From Acidobacteria bacterium UBA6911 (GTDB taxonomy: Bacteria; Acidobacteriota; UBA6911): DNA of 7,059 nt. The stretch spans positions 1 to 7,059 of the forward strand of contig DKBB01000216.1 of the NCBI GenBank assembly GCA_002451015.1, read 5' to 3'. Positions 1 through 5,357 of the stretch are shown piece by piece. The first letter of the stretch is position 1; each line of letters opens with the position of its first letter. The position numbers were made by a program, and so were the translations under genes. The notes under the pieces were generated by a model, which was not told the DNA's origin, did no database searches, and worked only from the letters and a program-made list of their open reading frames with translations.

Positions 1-225
1 GTATTGAACCAATTGGAAGATGCTGAAAATGCCTACCGTGAAGCCCTGTCCTATAATCCCCACTACGCACTTGCACGTTTTCACTTGTCCCTGCTGCTGA
101 ACGGTAGGAGGAACCATGAAGATTCCCTGCGTGAAATGGAACTGTTTCTTGAAGACTGGAAAGACGCGGATGCCGACGTGCATGAACTGGTTGAAGCCCG
201 TAAAATCCTGAATTCCGCCAGATAA
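1..225 (+). CDS. C-terminal fragment of a tetratricopeptide-repeat (TPR) protein
   Basis: The frame is open from the first base of the window and stops at TAA 223-225, giving the last 74 residues of a protein whose start lies upstream. Residues 5-20 fit the second half of a TPR unit: A8, Y12, A15 and P20 occupy the conserved small, aromatic, small and proline positions. Residues 21-54 look like a second, more degenerate repeat (helix from about H21 to L33, a turn at NGRRN 34-38, then an amphipathic helix). The tail is charged and helical. TPRs are helical protein-protein interaction scaffolds, so the visible part says nothing about the partner. The TTG at base 4 is only the first start-like codon in the window and I do not believe it is the real start. 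The HAD gene follows after 9 bases on the same strand, so the two probably share a transcript. Confidence 0.8.
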   Translation, partial: VLNQLEDAENAYREALSYNPHYALARFHLSLLLNGRRNHEDSLREMELFLEDWKDADADVHELVEARKILNSAR

Positions 226-234
226 GAAAACTCT

Positions 235-885
235 ATGATTCGCGGCGTATTATTTGACATGGACGGAGTGATTGCCGATACGCTGCACTATCACTACCTT
301 GCCTGGCAACACATGTTCGAAAAACATGGAGGCTCCATCAGCAAAGAAACCGTCCTGTTGCACGAAGGACGGAAATCCAGCGAAATTCTTCCAATTCTCA
401 TTCAGGAATCCGGAGTCCGGATTCCTGAGGGCATGCAGAATCAATTTATTGAAGATAAAAGAACGTTCTACCGTAAAATCGCCCGGATATCCCACTATCC
501 GAAATCGTTTGAAGTGGTCAAAACATTGAAACGGCGTGGATTCAAAGTCGGCCTTGTTACCGCCTCCGCTCTTAAGAATATGCAGTATGTCCTGAGCCCT
601 GAACAACAGGCTCTTTTTGATCTCATTCTAACCGGGGACGAAATAGACCGCTCCAAGCCGGATCCGGAACCCTACCTCACGGCAGCAAAGCGTCTAGGGC
701 TCAGACCCGTCGAATGCATCGTCATAGAAAATGCGCCCCTGGGAATCGAGGCGGCAAAAGCAGCGGGCATGTACTGTATCGCTATAGAAACCACTCTTGC
801 ACCCGGGCATCTCCATTCAGCAGATGACACTCTGAAAAACATCGAAGAACTGATCCATGTCCCTTTCCTCTCGGCTCACTATTGA
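235..885 (+). CDS. HAD-superfamily hydrolase, beta-phosphoglucomutase-like
   Basis: This 216-residue protein has the layout of a subfamily I HAD phosphatase/phosphomutase and is close to the usual family length. Motif I is FDMDGV at 7-12, with D8 the expected nucleophile and D10 the acid/base. A helical cap domain lies at about 18-85. Motif II is VTAS at 108-111 (T109), motif III is the lysine of SKPDPEPY (K141), and motif IV is IENAPLGIEAAKAAGM at 164-179. The position after E165 is Asn rather than the usual Asp of the ED pair. Such proteins act in the cytoplasm on small phosphorylated metabolites with Mg2+; the substrate cannot be told from sequence alone. The start ATG lies 9 bases after the TPR stop with only a purine-rich, non-canonical ribosome site (AAGAAAA), which suggests translation coupled to the upstream gene. 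The start is supported because motif I sits at residue 8, as is normal for the family. Confidence 0.9.
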   Translation: MIRGVLFDMDGVIADTLHYHYLAWQHMFEKHGGSISKETVLLHEGRKSSEILPILIQESGVRIPEGMQNQFIEDKRTFYRKIARISHYPKSFEVVKTLKRRGFKVGLVTASALKNMQYVLSPEQQALFDLILTGDEIDRSKPDPEPYLTAAKRLGLRPVECIVIENAPLGIEAAKAAGMYCIAIETTLAPGHLHSADDTLKNIEELIHVPFLSAHY

Positions 886-943
886 GCTGCCAGCCTCCGA
901 TAAAAATATGGCCCATACGGGGAATGTTTTTGAAACAAAGTTC

Positions 944-960
944 TGCAGGCTTAGCCCGCA
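944..960 (+). terminator. Weak hairpin in the convergent gap, possible terminator
   Basis: TGCAGGC and GCCCGCA can pair across a TTA loop as a 7-bp stem with one A-C mismatch, 59 bases after the HAD stop. Only three T residues follow, so it is a poor intrinsic terminator by the usual rules. It is the best hairpin I see in the 194-bp gap between the HAD gene and the oppositely oriented lipoprotein gene, where a terminator for either side would be expected. Confidence 0.2.
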
Positions 961-1079
961 TTTCAAACCAAAATCAAGTGCCGGTTCCATCACCCGCCCT
1001 GTTGGATCGATGCATCCTTCGTTTTGCCACTAAATACAATGGATCGGATGTTATTCCTTAATTTTCCGGCGCTACTTTG

Positions 1080-3116
1080 CTAAGGCACTTCGATAGCGCC
1101 GATATCCCCGAAAGTATAATCTGGACGCGGATTATTAAGCTGGTCCACTGTCTGAAGGTACACTCGGAAAAAAGTATTCGATGATATCTGCATTCTGATG
1201 TCAGGATTTTCCACAAGAGGGCCTGAAGAAAAAATTGCTTCCCACACATTGTTTCCAATAAGCTCCGCACCTATTCCCGGGATACTCTCGGCTGACAGTG
1301 CGTGGTCTAACCTGTGCCAGAACTCTATGTAAGGATAGTTTGAAAGGTTCTTGGGCCAGGTTGCAGCGGGGCCGAACCACTGGGTGTCGTCCAAGGTTAA
1401 TATTGGATTCCCTTCGGGATCTGTATAGGGCTGATTCCCGGCGGCCTGGTCATCAATATCGACACTGATCAGAAATGCATCGAAATCAGCAGTGAAGTCC
1501 GCGGCAAATCCGGGAAGTGAGAAATAATCTTCAAGCCGATGCAGCATTATCTCCAGGAAATCATTGGTGCCGTTCGCAGCAATATCGTAATCAATATATA
1601 ATCCGGTTATATTGTAGGACTGCGCAGGGATCCGATCAAGGGCGCTTCCCTGAGGATTGTAAAAGAGTGGTACCGGACCACCGGGATTCACACCGACAGA
1701 CCGTATCGTTTCGGACCGGACAATCCCGCTATCCAGATCCAGCACCTCGGATACATCAACCCCGTCCATATCCCCTGCCATCGGGTAAAACTTCCTATTG
1801 AGCGATCTCCATCCCTTCTCCCCAACAGGCACCAGTATCTGGCTGAAGTCGATGTGTCCGATCCGGTTGTACCCCATGCTTTTAAAATAGAAAAGGGATC
1901 CCGTGAAAATGTCATGATCGTAAACGTTCCCGCCGAACTCGTGAACAGTGTTTCCCGCTACGACGGAGTGTCCGATGATCATATCTTCTACGGCATGAGC
2001 ATTGCCGATTGTTGCCGCGATTCCGCCTGCAAGGTTCTGCTTGCCTAGATCATCTGTACGCGGCACACCGTGTACTTGGTTTTCTACAACCGTACAGCTT
2101 TGAATCCGCAAGGAACCGTTGGACATGTAAATCCCTCCTCCGCGCCAATATCCGAAAGACACAGGCATAGGATATTCAACCACATTGGCTGCAATCGTGG
2201 AGTTGCTCAGTTCCAGGGTACCTGCATTCCCTATGCCGCCTCCATCGGAATACACGCCACCTCCATAGGCGAAAATACCGCTGATTTTATTACCCGTAAT
2301 TGAGGAACGTGTGATGGTTGAATGAACGTTGGATCTTTCCGCACCCCCGACGGAAAATACACCGCCTCCGGCTGCGCCGGCTCCAAGGATGGAATTGCCG
2401 CTGACGAAGCAATCCTCCATTGCCACGATATTCGCATACAACCCGCCACCGAAAGCCCCCCGATCTCTGGATGTATCAAAGTCCCCTTCACAATGGTTGT
2501 CGTAGAGTATGCAGTCTGTGAGTCGGGCTGTCCCCCACACGGCTACCGCCCCGCCACGGGCGAGAGTCCAAGGTTGGGCATCCGGATCCGTTGTGGAAAT
2601 ATTCTCGGCAACGCTTAGTCCCCCGGTAATCGACACATTTTTCATTGTGAGATCCCCATATACGGCCAGAACACGTGCAGGTTCGGCGTCTCCCCCGGCC
2701 CACGCGATGGTGATGCCGGATGGCAGGTTGGATGCGTCGATAATTACGTTCTTATTTGCGTAGAGTGCGGATTTGCCGTAGTCCCGCTCGAAGTATCCTT
2801 CCAGGTAGGAAACGGGCCCGCTTGGCTCCATCCTCATCCCCATTACCTCGCCTTTCAGGATCGAATGTTCTTCGCCAATAATGGACAGCTCGATCGTTTG
2901 CCCATCAAGAGCCGGATGAAAGGTTATTGCCTGGCCGCTTTGAGCCGTTGCCAGCCCGGAACGCAGAGTGACCGTACCGTCTGGAGGATTCGCCCAATCT
3001 TCCAGACTGTTAACGACTACATTCCACGAATCACGACGGCCTGCACAGCCGTGTATTATCATTGCTGCCAAAATAATCGTTAAAAATTTGTAACATACAC
3101 GTACGCTGACAGTCAT
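1080..3116 (-). CDS. Predicted lipoprotein with a right-handed beta-helix and choice-of-anchor-Q-like end
   Basis: The 678-residue product begins with a signal peptide (R6 and K10, hydrophobic stretch 11-21) ending in a lipobox-like IHGC with the candidate lipidated cysteine at C24. This suggests export and attachment to the outer or inner membrane. Residues 47-80 match the entry segment common in secreted beta-helix proteins (GTVTLRSGLATAQSGQ, then ITF and TIEL). Residues about 155-400 are repeats pairing a glycine motif (GGAVAV 188, GGGLY 223, GGGVF 250, GGGVY 285, GGGIY 326, GGIAA 364, GGNVY 395) with a strand ending in x-x-N (N207, N241, N276, N311, N346, N389), the pattern of right-handed parallel beta-helix and Chlamydia-type PMP repeats. 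The protein ends in GDIGAIEVP, resembling the DIGAxE end of choice-of-anchor Q proteins. Residues about 400-660 are not recognised. There is no C-terminal beta-barrel, so it is not a classical autotransporter. Ligand or substrate is unknown; adhesin, polysaccharide binding or lyase are all possible, and I see no lyase active site. Confidence 0.85.
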   Translation of the reverse strand: MTVSVRVCYKFLTIILAAMIIHGCAGRRDSWNVVVNSLEDWANPPDGTVTLRSGLATAQSGQAITFHPALDGQTIELSIIGEEHSILKGEVMGMRMEPSGPVSYLEGYFERDYGKSALYANKNVIIDASNLPSGITIAWAGGDAEPARVLAVYGDLTMKNVSITGGLSVAENISTTDPDAQPWTLARGGAVAVWGTARLTDCILYDNHCEGDFDTSRDRGAFGGGLYANIVAMEDCFVSGNSILGAGAAGGGVFSVGGAERSNVHSTITRSSITGNKISGIFAYGGGVYSDGGGIGNAGTLELSNSTIAANVVEYPMPVSFGYWRGGGIYMSNGSLRIQSCTVVENQVHGVPRTDDLGKQNLAGGIAATIGNAHAVEDMIIGHSVVAGNTVHEFGGNVYDHDIFTGSLFYFKSMGYNRIGHIDFSQILVPVGEKGWRSLNRKFYPMAGDMDGVDVSEVLDLDSGIVRSETIRSVGVNPGGPVPLFYNPQGSALDRIPAQSYNITGLYIDYDIAANGTNDFLEIMLHRLEDYFSLPGFAADFTADFDAFLISVDIDDQAAGNQPYTDPEGNPILTLDDTQWFGPAATWPKNLSNYPYIEFWHRLDHALSAESIPGIGAELIGNNVWEAIFSSGPLVENPDIRMQISSNTFFRVYLQTVDQLNNPRPDYTFGDIGAIEVP

Positions 3117-3123
3117 GATTCTG

Positions 3124-3129
3124 CCCCTT
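3124..3129 (-). promoter_or_regulatory. Ribosome-binding site of the beta-helix lipoprotein gene
   Basis: Read on the - strand this is AAGGGG, 7 bases before the ATG at 3116-3114. It supports that start, which also places a positively charged n-region directly before the hydrophobic core of the signal peptide. Confidence 0.6.
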
Positions 3130-3284
3130 GATCTGGCCTAAAAAATCTCATTTGAATCCTGTCCCGATCTTGTCTGGTTTTACAATGGTTTTAAGTGGAA
3201 AAAGCGTGCTTCATATTCTTGACTTTTTGAATAGAGGGACACAGGCAGCCCTATTGCAGCCGGGCATCGCAGTAAAGCCCATGT

Positions 3285-3301
3285 AAAAACGCGGCACCGC
3301 G
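3285..3301 (-). terminator. Candidate intrinsic terminator downstream of elbB
   Basis: On the - strand the sequence reads CGCGGTGCCGCG followed at once by TTTTT. The stem is short (CGCG/CGCG with a GTGC loop, possibly one more G-U pair), but it is all G-C and sits directly before a five-base U-run. That is the arrangement of a minimal rho-independent terminator. It lies about 200 bases after the elbB stop and about 170 bases before the lipoprotein start, which would make the two genes separate transcripts. Confidence 0.35.
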
Positions 3302-3451
3302 CAGTGAAATTCGCTCTAAAATCTTTTGAACCGTCGACCTGCCCGTTTTGAAAACACCACGGTAGCGTCTCAAGTAATGTATAAAAAGCAAAACGACTTG
3401 CCGTCTGTCACACAGGGAACTGCCGAGCGATTTTCAGTCTGCGGTTGCGCC

Positions 3452-3496
3452 TTTATTCCCAGGATCGGGGAATCGATTTTCATACTTGGGAATAAA
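3452..3496. repeat. 10-bp perfect inverted repeat with a nested inner stem beside the elbB stop
   Basis: TTTATTCCCA at 3452-3461 is the exact reverse complement of TGGGAATAAA at 3487-3496. The 25-base interior contains a second pair, ATCG 3464-3467 with CGAT 3474-3477, around a six-base loop. The structure begins two bases after the elbB stop codon on the - strand. It could be a 3' stem protecting the elbB mRNA, a terminator that lacks a U-run on the - strand, or a protein-binding site. The sequence alone does not choose between these. Confidence 0.6.
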
Positions 3497-3498
3497 AA

Positions 3499-4164
3499 TC
3501 AGCCTGCCATTTTTAAAATTTCTACGACCAGCTTTTCCACACCATCTCCGACTTCCTTGATACTCTGAGCCAACATATAACAGGGGGTGGTGACAATGCG
3601 GTTTTTACGGTCCACTACAATTTCATCCACTTTCGCTGTCGTATGTTTCGCCCCCATCTTTTCAAGGGCCGAGGCTGTTGCAGCATCCGAACCGATGGTT
3701 AGTTCAACAGCCTGAGATTTTCCGAAAATTTTTGCCAGAAGGGTCGGTGCAATGCAAAGGGCCCCGATCGGTTTTCGAGCCGCGTACAAAGCCTGCAGCA
3801 GCGTCGAAACCCCTTTGTCAGCGCTGCAGTCAGCTCCGTGGCTGGCAAAAGTGCAAAGATTTTTTGCGGCGCCGAATCCACCGGGGATAATAATGCCGTC
3901 CATTTCATCCGCGGTAACAGCACTGACATCTTGAATATTCCCGCGGGCGATGCGGGCGGCCTCAATCATGACATTCCGCGTTTCTCCAGTTGCCTCTTCC
4001 GAAACGTGGTTGACCACATCTGCCTGAGCCTTATTGGGCGCCATGCAAAGGGTTTCCGCGCCATGCTTGCTTAAAAAATATAAAGTCAGTGTGGCTTCAT
4101 GGATTTCGCTTCCGTCCTTGACGCCACAACCCGCCAGCAGAACCCCGATCTTTTTCCGGCTCAT
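3499..4164 (-). CDS. elbB: ElbB-type isoprenoid biosynthesis glyoxalase (DJ-1/PfpI superfamily)
   Basis: The 221-residue protein matches what I remember of E. coli ElbB (about 217 residues) along its whole length. Shared blocks are the N-terminal GVLLAGCGVKDGSEIHEA (7-24), APNKAQADVVNH (42-53), ETRNVMIEAARIARG (61-75), IIPGGFGAAKNL (92-103), CIAP (137-140), LTIGSD (155-160) and IVTTPCYMLAQ (190-200). C137 sits at the DJ-1-type nucleophile elbow and is the likely catalytic cysteine, with the acidic residues of GSEIHE (E20, E23) as candidate partners. The family is cytosolic. E. coli ElbB was named for an effect on lycopene yield and is annotated as a glyoxalase; its physiological substrate is not settled. 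The start is well supported by a strong Shine-Dalgarno and by alignment of the N-terminus. The gene lies 93 bp downstream of lgt with its own candidate promoter. Confidence 0.93.
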   Translation of the reverse strand: MSRKKIGVLLAGCGVKDGSEIHEATLTLYFLSKHGAETLCMAPNKAQADVVNHVSEEATGETRNVMIEAARIARGNIQDVSAVTADEMDGIIIPGGFGAAKNLCTFASHGADCSADKGVSTLLQALYAARKPIGALCIAPTLLAKIFGKSQAVELTIGSDAATASALEKMGAKHTTAKVDEIVVDRKNRIVTTPCYMLAQSIKEVGDGVEKLVVEILKMAG

Positions 4165-4168
4165 ATCG

Positions 4169-4180
4169 CCTCCTCCTCTT
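4169..4180 (-). promoter_or_regulatory. Strong Shine-Dalgarno of elbB
   Basis: On the - strand this reads AAGAGGAGGAGG, ending four bases before the elbB ATG, so at least one GGAGG core lies at near-ideal spacing. It is the strongest ribosome site in the window and suggests efficient translation of elbB. Confidence 0.8.
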
Positions 4181-4187
4181 AACGGGA

Positions 4188-4216
4188 TTAAAGATTGAAG
4201 ATTGTATTTAAAGATT
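4188..4216. repeat. Direct repeats TTAAAGATT in the elbB leader, 20 bp apart
   Basis: TTAAAGATT occurs at 4188-4196 and again at 4208-4216, exactly 20 bp apart start to start, about two turns of the helix. A third AAGATT core lies between them at 4198-4203. The upstream copy, as read on the - strand, overlaps the candidate -10 box, so the repeats could be operator half-sites. The region is A/T-rich and chance remains possible. Confidence 0.4.
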
Positions 4217-4242
4217 ATAGGATCGCCCGGTCTCCTGGCCAG
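4214..4242 (-). promoter_or_regulatory. Candidate sigma-70 promoter for elbB
   Basis: On the - strand a perfect TATAAT lies at 4219-4214. The hexamer 17 bases upstream (4242-4237) is CTGGCC, which matches TTGACA at only three positions, so the promoter would lean on its -10 box or on an activator. The predicted start would leave a leader of roughly 40 bases before the elbB ATG, containing the direct repeats and the Shine-Dalgarno. Confidence 0.45.
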
Positions 4243-4257
4243 ATATTAATCTACAAT

Positions 4258-5040
4258 TCAGGAGGTCTTATGCCGTGAAAGGTAAATAGGCAATCCAATA
4301 ATTATCAAAATTAATGCCACGAGCTGAGACGTGGAGAACAGTCCGTTGAATACAAAACCCCTATCAGCATCTCCCCGGGCATATTCAAGGAAAAAACGCA
4401 AGACTGCATACAGTATCGAATAGGCGAGAACGATCTGTCCGTCAAAACGCTTTCGGCCAGACATCCACACAAGAAAGAAGAATAAGGTAAAGCAGGACAG
4501 GGATTCATAAAGCTGTGCGGGATGCAGAGGGATTCCCAGGGGCGTCCCGACTATTTCCGCTGCTGCGGGATCCGTGAAAGTCACAGCCCATGGAAGGGTC
4601 GTCGGGCAACCGTAATCGCACCCGGCCATAAAACACCCTATTCTTCCGATCCCCTGCCCCAGCGCAATTGCCGGACCGCACAGATCGGCAACCCGCCAGC
4701 GAGGCAATTCTTTGTGCCTCAAGAAATAAATCATCGACGCCGCCAGGGCTCCGATAAAACCGCCATAGAAATCACCTCCGCTTTGCAGCGTTCCAAGCGA
4801 CCAGAATTCCGAGGGGTGTTGCATGTAATAGGGCAGCGTTCGCAGTATCAAAAGAAGTTTAGCGCCGACAATAGCACCAATTATGGTCCACAGGCCGAGT
4901 CCGGCCACCAGTTCCCGGCTGATTCCCTCACGGCGCGCACCGCGGTAGAGCCACCAATAGGCGCACAGATATGCGATGGCCAGGATTACGCCGAAGGTAT
5001 GAAGAGTAAAATATGGTGTCGTCAGTAATTTCGGATGCAT
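4258..5040 (-). CDS. lgt: Prolipoprotein diacylglyceryl transferase
   Basis: Lgt transfers a diacylglyceryl group from phosphatidylglycerol to the lipobox cysteine of prolipoproteins, the first step of lipoprotein maturation in the inner membrane. The 260-residue product has about seven hydrophobic segments (around 12-30, 47-66, 93-107, 119-130, 182-193, 201-219 and 238-254) and a normal family length. The signature appears as GRIGCFMAGCDYG at 132-144, with R133 at the position of the essential arginine (E. coli R143). HPAQLYE lies at 173-179, and FLEYARGD at 218-225 carries R222, matching E. coli R239. GGDFYGGFIG at 88-97 has Tyr where E. coli has the functionally important His103; to my knowledge many homologues have Tyr here. 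The start MHPKLL...FTLHTFG fits the usual N-terminus, yet no Shine-Dalgarno precedes it. The RND gene ends 317 bp upstream and elbB begins 93 bp downstream. Confidence 0.95.
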   Translation of the reverse strand: MHPKLLTTPYFTLHTFGVILAIAYLCAYWWLYRGARREGISRELVAGLGLWTIIGAIVGAKLLLILRTLPYYMQHPSEFWSLGTLQSGGDFYGGFIGALAASMIYFLRHKELPRWRVADLCGPAIALGQGIGRIGCFMAGCDYGCPTTLPWAVTFTDPAAAEIVGTPLGIPLHPAQLYESLSCFTLFFFLVWMSGRKRFDGQIVLAYSILYAVLRFFLEYARGDADRGFVFNGLFSTSQLVALILIIIGLPIYLSRHKTS

Positions 5041-5357
5041 GAGACGGAAACTATAAACTTTCCTTGTAGAACGTGCAAGGCCGTTGAATCCATTTTCATT
5101 GCAGGGATTTTTGAATACCCGGAGATTCGTTTAAGAAACGATCGGGTCCTGCAGTTACGACCGGAAATCGAATCTGAATCAGTGCCACGTAGACCTTATA
5201 GTTCGGGCACCTATGGATACGACCGAATATACGTTCGGCTTGCGGCAAGGAACCCCCCTTCCCATCGTCAAAATCAGGTTGGGAATATAAACCCAGTACC
5301 CCGGCGATATCTTTCCCGGAAGCCTCCCGATTAATAATTTCTTTCGTGTGAAAAATT
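5041..5357. other. Gap between the RND permease gene and lgt
   Basis: This stretch of 317 bases holds a candidate lgt promoter near its left end (5050-5078) and no gene I recognise. Long open frames exist on both strands (99 codons at 5035-5334 on +, and a - strand frame at 5096-5428 that overlaps the RND 3' end out of frame). Their products are rich in Arg, Pro and Ser or low in pattern, have no clear ribosome sites, and match no family I know. A weak inverted repeat (TTCCCA 5259-5264 with TGGGAA 5280-5285) is the only hairpin of note, with no U-run. Confidence 0.55.
5050..5078 (-). promoter_or_regulatory. Candidate sigma-70 promoter placed just before lgt
   Basis: On the - strand TTGCAC (5078-5073) is followed after exactly 17 bases by TATAGT (5055-5050). 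The -10 matches consensus at five of six positions and the -35 at three. The -10 ends nine bases before the lgt ATG, so transcription would start at or within a few bases of the start codon. That would fit the missing Shine-Dalgarno. Confidence 0.4.

Larger units (their letters stand above)
3117..3498. other. Gene-free gap between elbB and the lipoprotein gene
   Basis: This 382-bp stretch separates two genes read on the - strand. I see no convincing coding frame. An 80-codon + strand frame at 3326-3568 runs into the end of elbB and has a composition unlike a real protein. The gap holds the lipoprotein ribosome site (3124-3129), a short GC hairpin with a T-run (3285-3301) and a 10-bp inverted repeat next to the elbB stop (3452-3496). 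I looked for a sigma-70 promoter for the lipoprotein gene on the - strand and found no pair of boxes I would defend, although its length makes a promoter here likely. Confidence 0.6.

Noticed and set aside
1080..3116. Beta-helix protein as an autotransporter or Chlamydia-type PMP
   Set aside because: The GGG/xxN repeats resemble PMP repeats, but the C-terminus has no beta-barrel translocator and the N-terminus has a lipobox, so a surface or periplasmic lipoprotein is the better call.
3326..3568. 80-codon + strand open frame in the gap after elbB
   Set aside because: It overlaps the 3' end of elbB in antisense, has no Shine-Dalgarno, and has a Ser/Thr/Pro-rich product with no recognisable pattern. 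The inverted repeat at 3452-3496 lies inside it.
4522..5028. 168-codon + strand open frame opposite lgt
   Set aside because: It is antisense to an unmistakable lgt and its Arg/Gln/Ser-rich product looks like a mirrored reading of coding DNA.
1080..5040. lgt, elbB and the lipoprotein gene as one dedicated lipoprotein system
   Set aside because: The gaps of 93 and 382 bp, the candidate promoter before elbB and the candidate terminator at 3285-3301 argue for separate units. Lgt is a housekeeping enzyme for all lipoproteins.
5259..5285. Inverted repeat TTCCCA / TGGGAA as a terminator of the RND gene
   Set aside because: The stem is only 6 bp with a 15-base loop and no U-run follows on the - strand, so it is within what chance gives.
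5035..5334. 99-codon + strand frame starting inside the lgt start region
   Set aside because: No ribosome site, Arg/Pro-rich product, no family resemblance. It is mentioned only as part of the unexplained gap.
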